From the NCBI RefSeq assembly GCF_019649055.1, contig NW_026570224.1, forward strand, positions 558,001-622,000: a stretch of DNA of 64,000 nucleotides, in the 5' to 3' direction. A program made the position numbers and the translations under genes. This stretch comes from Paramacrobiotus metropolitanus (Eukaryota > Tardigrada > Eutardigrada > Parachela > Macrobiotidae). Below the pieces are notes generated by a model. The model saw only the letters and a program-made list of their open reading frames with translations, was not told the DNA's origin and searched no databases. This document shows, piece by piece, positions 48,899 to 61,069 of this stretch (the first letter of the stretch is position 1; each line of letters starts with the position of its first letter).

Positions 48899-51681
48899 CT
48901 AATCAAAACTAATCAGAGGTGCTTCATCTAAACCTCCCGAGGTAGGTGCATTTGGCACATGTGGTTGTTGGTGGTGCAGCTGAGGATGCACGTTATCCAC
49001 TTGTGCCTGATTTTGATAGCCCATCTGAACTGCGGGTGTATGCGCAGTCTGGTATCCTGATTGTGGGACAGGGTTGTGATACTGCTGCATCATCGGCATA
49101 CCCGGCAACGTCATAGATGGCTGCGGCATGGGATACGTTCCGTATTGGCTATTTGGCTGTGGGTAATTCATCTGATTCTGGGGTCCCGTTGGGTACATCG
49201 CGCTCGGCATCACAGACGATGGATAATTTGCTGCAGACAGTGGTGGGCCTCCAGCTGAAATCCCAGGTTGAACGGACGGTTGCATGCCGTAAACATTCTG
49301 CGGATGCTGCGGAACCGGCTGGTACATCTACGAAAAACATCGCAATTCTCAACGCAAATGCATTCAAGAAAGTTCCTTTGTTCCAGCACACTCAAGAACT
49401 AGAACGCACGCTTACGAAAGGTTACTTCTGTTCTAAGGAACACCAACTTAAATTAAAAAATCAATCATTGATTGCTTTAGCAAAAACTTTACCAACCTGT
49501 TCGTTATGATTATATCCCGCCTGCATCGCGTACCCCGGCGGCGCAATGGACACAGGGCCTCCAAAAACAGCAGGCTGCTGATTTTGCGGAAGCCGCTGAT
49601 CTCCCGGCAGAGACGCAGCGTAGCTCGTACTGCCCCCACCCGGAACATACGAATACGGTTGGTAGACTTGTTTCCGTCGCTGCAGCTCTTCCTCTTGAGC
49701 CTGCATCTGTTGGAATGCGATTTGCCGCTGATATTCCAACAGCTGTCGTTTATGCACCCGTAAATTATCTAATTTAGCAATCATCTGCATTTGCATCAGC
49801 CGATGTTTCTCCTCCGCTTCCAGACGGATCTTGTCCCGATGTTCTTGGCGTAAGACGTCCAAGGCCTCGCGTGCTTCCTTGAGACGAGTCAGCTTTTCCT
49901 GCAGCCGTTCGTAATATTCCTTCCAGTGGTCCTGTGCCTGACTGTACTCTAGGAGCTGCTGGCGCATGGGAAGAAGATTGTTGAACATGGAAATCACTGT
50001 CGCGTCATTTCCTAATGGACGTTTGCGACTAATATTGGACTTCATTCGATTAGTAAAGACGCTGATTTGAGATTTTAAAGCAGACATGAACTGCTGGATT
50101 TCGTCGTCCGTTTCGCCATTTTGATAAGAAAATTTTTGGTGCGACATATCTCCAGACGTCACCGTCGCTAGAGAGACGACAAAAGATCAGCACTATCATA
50201 TACAGAAGAAAACTAAACTCTCACAAGCGAAGGTAATAAATAGGAACACCATCACATATTTTAAAAAAGAAGTTATGATCAAACAGGTGACGTAAAGGCA
50301 GGACTTACATGGCGTTGATGACGGTGTTGGTGCCGATGGCGCATTCGGAACAAAAACAGGACCTGAAACTGGAGCGTCCTTCTGTCGATCTTCCCAATAC
50401 TGGCGATTCAAGTACTTATCCAGTTCATTGCTACTGCTGTTGGTAGAATTGTTCAAAGTCATGTTCGCCACTTTGTCACCAAGGCTTGTCCCATTCTCCA
50501 CTGTCTTCTCGCTTGGCGTCTTCTGGGCGTTTAAAACAGATGAAGACCACGAGTTAGGCTGAGAGTGTTTGGTTTTAGCTTCCGCTTCACTTTGCGAAAT
50601 CGCCAAGGCCAGCTGCAACTCTTCCTCCTCCTGGATTTCCTCAGCTGTCTTTTTCGCTGGTATCTGTGGTTCCTACCAAAACCGCCAATACGATAAAAAT
50701 CAAAAAAACAGTCTGGCATTATTATTGCACATATCAAATAAATTAACTAGGAATATAATGAATGATAATTTAAATTATAAGGGAATCGTCTGTTAAATAA
50801 TTAGTTTCTGGAGAATTCCTTAAAGTAGTGCAATTCGTTAGATGATTTTCAGTATTTCCACCAAAATTTTAATGCACAAATGAAAACTGCTCGAATTAAA
50901 AAATACTGTAAAATCCGGATTCCCTCACTTTAGCCAGCGCGCTGTTCAGATATTCTACGGGTAAATCGTTCTCCTTATCAGCATCTTTTTTCGTGACAGC
51001 AGTTGTTGAACTGGGTTTCGATACATTCAGCTGATCATAACATGAATCGCACACACGAACTTCCTTCTCGATTCCGTACTTTGGCAGAGGTGACACCTTA
51101 GACGAACACTTGGAACAGAAAATCTGTCCACAATTTCGGCAATGATGCTTCCTGGTGGTGATTGAAAATTTATCACGACAGCGATAACACACATCGCCAT
51201 CGACCCAATCTGGAGCTGACTCAGCAACAAACAGCGCATCAGATTCCTTCATGACAGGAAATTTGTATCCTTCCATCTTTAATCGGTCCACAGTGTCTTT
51301 TACCACACGATACTGGGGTTTATCGCGAAATCCATGGGCCCAACACTGGACCACCTCCAGAGTACGATTGCGAATGTCATCCGGACCTTTTCGCACCAGC
51401 GCCACCAGATCATCCATGAAGGCCAGCGTGATGATCTCATCGTGAACACGTTTGCCACAATTCTTCACCACAGCATCATACAACTGGAGGCACTGCAGCA
51501 CGGAATGCGGGTTTTTGTCCTGCAGTTTCTTTCTCATGGCTTCCGCGGCAATCTTCAGATTGACGTCCTCCTGACGCAGAGCATCACAAATAGCCAGGAT
51601 GGCGTCCCAGTCTGGTTCCAGTAACAGACTGCTGGTGGCACGGTCCACGTTCTTTATGAAGGAAGTCGTGTTTTTGAACAT
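48899..51681 (-). CDS. HGS: Hrs/HGS, ESCRT-0 subunit
   Basis: Four exons, 51681-50929, 50672-50309, 50167-49497 and 49327-48899, give 738 residues; an in-frame ATG at 51723 would add 14. Hrs sorts ubiquitinated cargo on early endosomes. Domains in order: VHS (LLLEPDWDAILAICDALRQ; VVKNCGKRVHDE), FYVE with the PI3P-binding RKHHCRNCG (residues about 180-190) and paired zinc cysteines to VCDSC, a ubiquitin-interacting motif (EEEELQLALAISQSEAE), the NELDKYLNRQYWE segment, a coiled coil with ALDVLRQEHRDKIRLEAEEK that pairs with STAM, and a Pro/Gln/Tyr-rich tail ending PLISFD. This terminal ISFD matches the clathrin-box-like end of vertebrate HGS. All expected domains are intact. Confidence 0.97.
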
Positions 51682-52762
51682 TTTTGAAAACGATCTGAAG
51701 AGCTCACGGCAACAGTCACTCAACTCATAAAGGTTCTCATAGAAGTTTAAAATTATTCACAGTGGAATTCTGTGCTCCTACGAAAAGTGAGTCTGTCGAC
51801 TGTGATCATCGAGTGTCATGTGATACCAAATTTTTAATAATTTAATTGATAAAAGATACGGACATTTAATTGATAGAAAATGTGAAATTTTTATCATGTC
51901 ATGCTGTACAGTGTACTGTACACGTCACTGTACCATCTTTGCACTACGTAACTGCCTTCCGCGGCGCATACCGGTAACAACAAACGTCCACGTATGGCGA
52001 GAAGAATTTAAAGCTTTAAAAAATGTCTATTCTTTCTACCGGAAGTAAACTATAGGTGCTGTGTGTTAGCGATTGGCAGCGAAATTCTGCATTTTTTTGC
52101 ATACTGTAACTGATGATGGTACGCGCATGTGTACGTTGGAAAACTGGAAAAATCTGGTATAAATCTGTATTGTATGTCCTAGAGCTCAACTTGCGGTATT
52201 TGCCGTAAAGTTCGTATACGTATTCTCATAACTTCGCGTCCTGCTGTGTTAATGTTGCCACATAACTTTTTAATCATAATGCATTCAAATTTTTATAGTC
52301 ATAAATGGTTTACAATTTCGTAATATTCAAGAAGTTTTAACTCACAAGCCAAGCAAAAAATTCCAAATTTGTGTACAACGGGACAAAAGTTCCAGCAGAG
52401 GACAATTTGATTTCGCAGAAGTAGCAAAACATTTCTGCAGGCAGCCATGTGGCCATCACCATCTAGTATTCAACAAAACCTTTAAAAGAGCTGCAAAATA
52501 AACGTAAACCCAGCCTTAGACACACGAAAAACCCCGCAAAGACTACTTGCGTAAAGATCAACCACACCAGAAAGAACGGCAGAAAACAAGCGGCAAAAGG
52601 GACCAGAACGAAGGACATATTCCACTTAATATGCATACAACTAGTCATTTCAGTCCGATATCACTCCATCAAAACCCCATAAAATTTCAAGATAAAATAT
52701 CCAAAATACACTTTCATCTTCACCAGATAAGCAAGCACCTTTTCATCACCTCGAAAGCACAC
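51682..52762. other. Intergenic between HGS 5' end and the deubiquitinase 3' end
   Basis: HGS promoter region. Near 51905-51930 lies a run of TGTAC/GTACA palindromes. No coding exon supported. Confidence 0.45.
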
Positions 52763-55700
52763 CTATAAACAGGATTCACTGATCTGCCTTGCATTGTCTC
52801 GGCTATGATTCCAGTGACGCTGATAAAAATGTTCATTCGGGGCATGCGCACTGGAGACATGCTGGGGCGGAGAACGATCAAAGCCGTTGGACAGATTCCC
52901 GTTAGGCTGGGAGAAGGAATGAGGTATACCCTGTGATAGGATCGGAGAGTCCAAAGACTCTGGCAGCACCGGCGGAAGAGCAGAAGAATCAGCGACTGGT
53001 TTATGCACAATCAGCGGCCGTCGAGTGTATCGAGGCCGCGGCAGGGAAGCATATATTTGAGCGGTTCGGGTGAAGCCGTTGCCAGTTTCCTCTGTATGGG
53101 TGGCTATCGGGCTTCTTTGGTCCTCATCTGCAACCATGGACGGGATTTAAAACCGTAAATGCTATAAAACTGAAGGCACTTTTGCAGTACCAGTGAGCGC
53201 GTGGGGGATATCTTCCGTCGAGCGGGACGGACGCTGAACAACCGGGCACATCTTGTAGCCATTATGTGTCGACACCTGCTCGAAATCATTGTAATAAAGG
53301 TTGGGATACGTTTCCAAAGGATCGCGCTGGTAAAAAAGAAGATAAGCATCCTTGGTCACAAGTTCCCGGGGATCGCTGACGGTCTTCACCTTTAAGTCAT
53401 CGTACATGTACCAGGCACCGTCCGCAGGGTGGCGACAAAACGCTGCAAAACAGTGAAGCAAATTTTTTTTCTTCTCCCAACAATTTGTGAAAAGCTGTAA
53501 TTTAACAAATTTATCTTGTCTCACCTGTATAGTGTCCTGAATTCAGCCGTCCCGTGTGATTCACAACACCAAAGAGACTGTACGAGTGAATATTATGCAC
53601 CTCCGAATCGGGTGGCCGGCGCGGCTTTGGCCACATAAACCACGACGTCTTGCTACTCTTAGTGCGGCGATCCCTGTTGAGATCTTCATCTTTGGTTAGA
53701 TAACGCGCCATGTCCAGGTGGTTAATAGGAAAATCTACCATAGTTGTCAATTTGAAACGCGTACTGGCTGATTGTCGGAAACGTTTCAAATGGATGACCA
53801 GAATCTCTGGCAGATTCCACAATGTGCCGCGTTTGGTCGTGCCCATTTGGCGGCCGCCGCAACTGGGGCATTCCCAACTAAGATCACTTTCATCCATACC
53901 CACCTTTTCTTCCTGCATCAACAGGTCCAAACAGTCAGAAAGAGCGGTCTTTTTGGCAGACTCTGGCATGTTGCGAATAGTAGCTACGCTGACATCGTCC
54001 ACAATTTTTTCCCGGATCAAGCGGTGGGCAACGAAATCAGCGTTCTTATCATCCCATTCCACGTACAATTTTAAGTGGCGAGGGCCAGTGGACGTTTGAT
54101 TAAAAGATAAACATTCATCCACGGCTTCCATATATAACGGATGATCCACCTGGGCAGTGATGTATTCCGATCGCTCTACAAGACGTAACCGGAAAGGAGC
54201 ATCTATCGTTTCCCTGAACAGTGTTGCGGCCTCTATGTTGGCCAACACGGCTTCCACCAGCTCTAAAAATAAATGCACTTCACCAATTCGGTATGCGTTA
54301 TTTAGCACAACGAAATCACCTCTGTAAGTCACTTCGCGAGACACTTGCACGACGCGTGGATCACTTAATTTTCTGAAATCCTGATTATTGCTTCTGGAAG
54401 TGTGCATAAGAAGAATAAAGATATGCTCTTCCTCTTCACTGGCTCTGGCTTTAGGCATTTCGATAACATAAAGTTCATCCACATCTTGCAGTATGTCACT
54501 GCCGTGTTCACTGGATAACGTCCGCTCGAAACCTTTATTGCTCACTTCCAATACCACCATCTATACCAAATTAAATGAATAAAAGATATGCAAAAGAATT
54601 CACTCTCCCATATAATTATATGTTAAATAAATACCTCTTCAGCTCGAATTCCGGTTCGCTGCCCCACCAGGTCCTTGACATCCATGACGGAACAGTCCAC
54701 GCTGGTAGAAAAACCATAACGCGTGATGCGCGACTGGAGATCGAAGAACACGACGTTGACGTAGATAGGCCGCATGTCCACTTGGGGCAATGGAACAGAA
54801 AGACACATAAAGGGGTCGAAGGTATTGCTCTGCTGACCACACTGCACGCAGGTAAGGGATGAGCGGAACAAGCCGCGATACAAGCGCGAAATAAAGCTGC
54901 GACCCCAGGCTTCTTCCGTCATAGCTGCCAGACGATCGTCCGGTTTTGTCTAACAATAACAAAAAATTTGTTTATGTCACTCTTGAACCAGTATAACTTT
55001 CATAAAAATGTGTACTGAGAGAGCGAAAATTTACTAGGGGGGGAAAATTCTATAAATTCGGACGTTAGAACGGAAATTACGTTAGAACGAGCATCCCCAT
55101 ACTTTTCTAATCTTGAGTTTCTTCCTAGCTTTTCTATTCAAATCTTCATGGATTCTGTCTAGCAGCCAGTTCAAAAATTCCTGGGCATCTTGCTCTCCAC
55201 CTCCACCATCATGGAACTGCTTCCAATGTCTCGCGACAGTGCCAATCAAAGCGGTACTGTTCTCGGTTGTGTAGGTGGCCCGTCCCAAACTCTGCACTAG
55301 CATGCCACAGGCTTCTGTCAACTCTCCGTTTGTTCCATATTTTTTAGAATTTTCCCGATTTCTCCTTGCCAGTTCTTTCAGATAATGGCCCGAAATAAAA
55401 AAATCATAAATCTGTGCTGTATTATTCAAGCACTGGAAGACTGCGTTAATGTAGCAGGAGTTGCCGTGATTCTGCAGACCGGTCACTGGAACAACCAGCC
55501 GACCAGGTGTCTCCTCCACGTAATGCACCACCGGTCGACGTCGCCGTTCACTCAGATTATCAGTGGATTGGTACTGACGAAATCTATCCAACAGAACTTT
55601 GAAGGATGATTTGCGGCGGAGTTTTGGTTCGGACGCACGGGACTCGTTGTCAGAGTTGCGGAGAGATTCGCCCGGAACCAGCGGAACAGCACGCTGATCG

Positions 55701-56023
55701 TTTTTATTATTGTTGTCCTCCGATTTCATTCGCATGAGAAAAGCCCGCGGAAGTGTCACAGAGGAGCCAGATCGGCGTGGAGGTTTCTTCTTCACGGCGA
55801 ATTCGTTCATCAGCGTCTCCGACAGGACTGACTGCTGTTGACCAGACGTATTGTTTGCAGGCGGTCGGGTCGGATTGAGCAGAACGGCGTGATCGTCATC
55901 GTGGCCTTGCTCGTTCGGAGGAAAGCTAGAGCTTCCGTTGACCATGTAGCCCCGACTGGAAGCCATTCCCACTAATGGCCCCGTACTCTTTCTGTGCTCT
56001 ATTAGGAAAAACATAACGTTCAA
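52763..56023 (-). CDS. Ubiquitin carboxyl-terminal hydrolase, USP31/USP43 type
   Basis: Five exons, 56023-55103, 54949-54635, 54560-53525, 53442-53191 and 53127-52763, give up to 962 residues; the true start could be a later Met. A basic, Ser-rich N-terminus precedes the USP domain. The Cys box is GLQNHGNSCYINAVFQCLNN, with the catalytic Cys in NSC. EQDAQEFLNWLLDRIHEDL follows. SSLTCVQCGQQSNTFDPFMC and WECPSCGG supply the zinc-ribbon cysteines. The His box is VNHTGRLNSGHYTAFCR, and WYMYDD carries the final Asp. The insertion of about 250 residues between the zinc-ribbon halves and the FDPF-type motif match USP31 and USP43. USPs cleave ubiquitin from substrates. The Ser/Pro-rich C-terminus is low in complexity. 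Catalytic residues are all present. Confidence 0.92.
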
Positions 56024-57165
56024 CAGTGGCGGTACATGTACGTTCTATATATAATCAGTATTTTAAATGGCAGAACAAAGTACTGCAAAGCGGGGAAATG
56101 CTACTTTACAGATATGTTCGCAATTTCGCATGACTCGCTCAAGCTACTATAGACTTGCTTCTTTCATGTGTGACATTGTGTGTTACTCAGCGAATTCGAC
56201 GGCCCCTCTTCATTTCGCCTACTACATTACTGCTGAAAGGCTCGAAATAAATAAAAAGGGAAGTAAAGTAATGTATCACAAAAATCAATGAAAACCAGAA
56301 CAACAAATTCCTTCTATGGTCGAAATCAACAAATTTGTACAATACATACCTGCACGTTATCAAGTCGGCACAACCGCAACGTGCCTGTTGTGCACATTGG
56401 TGTAGCATCCACTTATACAGGGAATCTATGCAGGATTCACGGCTCACCTGCAGGATGGATTTGCAAAAATTTAATGAGACAAAACCTTGAAGCTGGAGAG
56501 CGTTATTGCTTCATATTCGCATTCAGAATGCCAGATTCACGCTCTACTGGCTCTACATCGTGAAATTTCTTTCCTTAAAGTCACTAAAAAGTTTTTCTTT
56601 CTCTAATCACAACAGAACATCAAAACGCACAACTGAAAAAAGAAATGCGTAGTAAACTAAACAAACAGTGTTTTTCAGCTCCAAGTTTTTTATAGGTGAA
56701 GTTGTAATGCAGTACATAAATGGCATCTCTGTATTGCTAGTCTTGGGGTGAGTGCTCCCTATTACGCCTTCACTACTGTATAGAGGATAAAGCAGAATCA
56801 TAGCAGATGCGCCAGATACGTTTTACGAAAAAAATATTTTTCTTTGTCACACCTGTTCATAAATTTTCAAAAAAATTTTTGGTAGGCTATCACTCTAATA
56901 ACTCTCTGACTCATAACAGAGAATCTTTTTATAGTTCATTATTCATGTGTAGTTCAGTAGTTTAGTTAATATTACGGATAATCACTCTGCAGTCTGCAAA
57001 CTTCTGGACCTTCCGCTACGCTTCGTTGCAGCGATCCAGACCATTCGTCCGAAATCAGGCGAAATGATTCAAGAAAATCATGAATTCCTTGACTGCGTTC
57101 GAGGATAACGCCATCATGACGGGTATTATTTGAGTATCTGATGCGTTTATTGTGAACGTTGGACT
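56024..57165. other. Divergent intergenic region between the USP and RYK genes
   Basis: Presumably both promoters; AT-rich with unsupported short open frames on both strands (56067-56801). Confidence 0.45.
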
Positions 57166-60100
57166 ATGCATTTCATCTGCTTTTTGTTGGCGTTTGCGTC
57201 TGCAAAGGCGTCTGTGGACCTGTTTACCACCGTAGCCGAAAACAAAAAGTTAATCGGTACGTGACAAGACATTCGATGAATGGGATGGCTATCCGTAAAT
57301 ACCTGGTTTTATCGCCAGGCTTAACCTTATTTGACAGAGTACCATAAGTTAATACGAAGTTCCGATTGACGATTAGCAATATTTTAGCAGCGTTAAATAG
57401 TACTGACGGCTTTGAGATGTTGTAAAGCTGATTGTGCTTAAATACGAATACGAAAACAGTATCTGTACAAGATTACACATGCAACGGCATGGCGATCACG
57501 CTGTTACGATGGCTTGGTTCCACTTTTAACTTTTTCTTTCACAAGGGCTGACGGATTCCCATACTAATCATACTAGCATTTATAATCAATGCCAGTACAT
57601 GATTTTCGCAGGCGTGGCGGGGGAAATCTACTATCTGCGGGATTTGCAAATTAATGAGCAATCCGCCAACTATAATCTGCACATAAAAGCCAACGTCTCA
57701 TCTTTACAGTTTTTCTGGAGATCAAAAGGAGCCCTAGTAAGTGCAATTTGTTGCATTAATGGTTTTGCAGTGGAAGATTTTTGAGTTTTGGTCACATAGT
57801 GACATCAAATCCATTCAGATAAGTACTTGGAGTGTCTAGGCGTACTTATTGTATTATATTTAATGGCAAGCTGGGATCTTTTCAGTTCTCTCGTGTGTGT
57901 TTGTTTTTCTTTCTGTCCCACCATTCGTTTGTCTAACTACTAGCTTCGAATGTCTGTGTGGTAAACAGTTTCAGTTATACTGCAAATTCAGAAGCTATAA
58001 TTCACGAAATTTTGTTAGGCAAAATACTCGTTGGATGTCAGTTATACAAATCAAGCAACAACAGTTTTGGAGAAATGGTCATCGAATATTTCTGCTGCGG
58101 GTGTAGTTCCGAAGCGTTTGCAGAGTAAGTAGCATGTTTCTGTCGCGAAGAATAATTGAGTAACTTGGTTGCAGTATACGTATATAGTGGCAAACGCTTG
58201 TATATTTTGAGAAATTTGCCGTGTGCAACAAAAACAGGTGTTGTGAATTTGACAGGTTTTATCGTTACTCTGCCCTGCGCCGTCAAAGCAGATGTGGCGG
58301 TGGACGTAATTATCCAACTTAACATAACAATCGGCCAGGAGGTGACGAGACTCGCTCTGCCGCGCAGGAGATTTTGCTCCGCAAGTAGGTCCAGCTTGTG
58401 ATGCTGAACCGTCAGATATGTCATAACAATTATGTAATGTGATTTCGTTCGCAAATTTTTGATGGTGGTACAACGTATGTTACAGAACCCCAGGCGGACG
58501 CTGTTTCGACTATCGAAGATCCTGCTCTCAATGTTAGCCGGTTGAGTGACGATGATAAATATTTTAATTCCGTTCAGCTTACTCAACCAACGACAGTCGC
58601 GACCAACAGGCCGGTCATCACCGCTGTTATTATTGCATCGTTGTTTACAGTTTTTGCAAGTTTTATTGTGCTAATCTGCTGCAAATCCCGACCGAAACCT
58701 GGCTCTGTTCCCGTTACATCCGATGAACTGCTTTCGCCACCATTGCTGGATATGCAGCTGCGGGAAGTCGAAGAGTCTAATTTTTCGCCTCAACCGCGAG
58801 TGTATCCATCCTTGCAGCTCCAGCCGAATATACCCGAATCAGACCAACAGCTGTATGATGATAATTATTCTGTCCGAGCTCCATCTGCTCTTCATCCTCC
58901 TTCCTTGGTCCCCACGTCCTTGATCCAGCCCTCCTTGGTCGGACCCGTTTCGGTTGATCCCATTCAGCGTAATCCACTAGATTTCGAAATCAGTGGTGAC
59001 TATGTGGAGTGTGGTGAATTAATTCAGAGTGGAGCATTTGGTGTTGTGCGGATGGGTTACTTGAAACTCCCGGGTCAAGTGAAGCCGCCTACAGATATCA
59101 TGATTAAAACTGTGAAACCTGATGCGACGCCCATGCAGAAAAGATTGCTGTTAGAAGATGGATTAATGCTGCGTGGGCTGCAGCACCCCAACGTGAGTCC
59201 GCTGCTGGCGTATGTTGACCGGTCTGAGTCGCCGATGGTTCTCTATGTCGGATTAGGACAACTGAATTTAAAAATATTTTTTCTGAAACCTATAAACCGC
59301 CATGGTTTGGGTATTTCCCATTTGACGAAGTTTGCTGTGGATGTTATTAACGGGTTGGAGTACCTTCATTCCAAAAACATCGTCCATAAAGATTTGGCGC
59401 TGCGAAATTGTTTGTAAGCGTTTGTCCTGATTTCCGTCGTTAGAAATCAAATTTGTCATTTACGTTCGTGTTGTGAAAACTTCATTTTTAGAATATCTCC
59501 TGATCTGAAAGTGGAGATTTCTGATAATGCTCTGGCTCGCGATTTATTTCCGGAGGATTATCATTGTTTAGGAGATAACGAGAACCGACCATTAAAATGG
59601 ATGGCTTACGAGAGCCTAACGGTTGGAGAATTCCATCGTCCCAGTGATATCGTATGTGTCAGTAGTTACTAACGCGCACTAAAGTTTTTGGTGAATAGAT
59701 GTACTGTAAAACTTCCATGTTCCTGAAAGAGACCAGTTGATACTGAGTTATTGACTAACAGCAGACAGTGATGATAATTTGGTTTTTTCTTTCTACAGTG
59801 GAGTTATGGCGTGTTGGTATGGGAGGTACGTCTCTAACTCGGTCTTGGTTCCGCTCTTTCTGATCAATAATTTTTCTTTCAGAATACTGAAGAATGTATT
59901 AATTTTTGAAAATTTGTATTATTTTTTTTACAAATTGTATTAATTTCTTGAAAACTTTCAGTTGTTAACGTATGGTGACATGCCTTACGCTTTAATCGAT
60001 CCTTTCGAGATGGAACTGGTTTTGAAAGACGGATGGCGACCTCCTCCTCCAACTGACTGTCCAGAAGACCTGTAAGTTTGAACACTATTACAGTTTCTCG

Positions 60101-60331
60101 TCTCTCAAAGAGTTGAATGTTATGTTACAATGATATGATTGAGTTACGCATTGTGTTCGACGTCGACAGTACTTCTATCCTTCATGAAATCTCGTTTAAT
60201 ATGATGTTGTATCGTATAGGCGAAAAATTATGCTGGCTTGCTGGACGTTGGCGCCCGAATCAAGGCCACTTGCGGAGCAACTCAACTTCGAGCTTACTGC
60301 ATTCAACTGTAATTTAATGAATTATGTGTAA
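57166..60331 (+). CDS. RYK: RYK/Derailed-type Wnt receptor with WIF domain and kinase-like domain
   Basis: Supported exons: 57166-57256 (signal peptide MHFICFLLAFASAKA, then VAENKKLIG), 57612-57736 (WIF: GEIYYLRDLQINEQ, LQFFWRSKG), a WIF end up to 58384 (LPCAVKADVAVDVIIQLNIT), 58486-59413, 59492-59651, 59799-59825, 59962-60071 and 60220-60331. The exon or exons between 57737 and about 58259 could not be settled. After the WIF domain come an outer stalk, one membrane helix (ITAVIIASLFTVFASFIVLI) and the kinase-like domain: SGAFGVVRMG, IKTVK with the Lys, HKDLALRN for HRD, and SDNALARDLF where DFG becomes DNA. The DNA triplet is the RYK hallmark of an atypical or inactive kinase. LGDNENRPLKWMAYESL and the end NCNLMNYV fit closely. 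RYK binds Wnt ligands through WIF and guides axons and cell polarity. Confidence 0.9.
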
Positions 60332-61069
60332 ATGTTGTTTAATATTGGTGGTTTTGTACTATATAGTGTTTATAACTGTTGCACAAAATACAGCTTTCTT
60401 GCTGGTTTGACCAAAGCATTTGTAGCTTCCTTTGTGTTTTTAAACCAATGAAGTGGAAAGGCAGTCTTTCGTAATTTGTTGGAGGCTGCTGGTTGTTTTT
60501 TTTGTTATTTTTAGTGGCGACTGCTGTATTGTGCTTTAATTTGCACACTCTGTAAGGCATGCGCCCCGGAAACGGTGATGTTATGTAATTCCAGTTGTTT
60601 GCCAATCGTTTGCACTCTTTCTGGAAGTTGTATGCCAGAGTTTGTTCATAAAATAATTTGTACCGTAATAGTTTGCAGTTTATAATTTATTTGTTTATTT
60701 ATTTTAATTACAGCACTTTTGTTGTTGTTAGATCAACATTAAACGTGCGAGAATGTTTTGGTGTTTAATCTAAAGACCTAAGACCTTGGTTTCAAAACTA
60801 TTCAAACTGACGCGTATGGCCGTATCGCGTTTGGTTAACTGCAGTACTCTAGTTAACTGTTTATGTATTGTACTTTTTTTATGCACTTTTAGTACATTTC
60901 ACGTTGCTGCTGAAAAGATTATCAACGCGCACTACTCGTATTGGTAGTCCGCAACAGGTTCTCAGTATATCTGTACAAGTCTTTTTGTTCAAGAACAGCG
61001 AAAAGAATTTCGACGATCATTTAAATAAATTGTTCTCGAAAACTACAAGAATTTCTTTAATGCGGGGTA
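60332..61069. other. Convergent intergenic region, RYK and CBM14 gene 3' ends
   Basis: Includes the RYK 3' flank. No exon supported. Confidence 0.5.
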
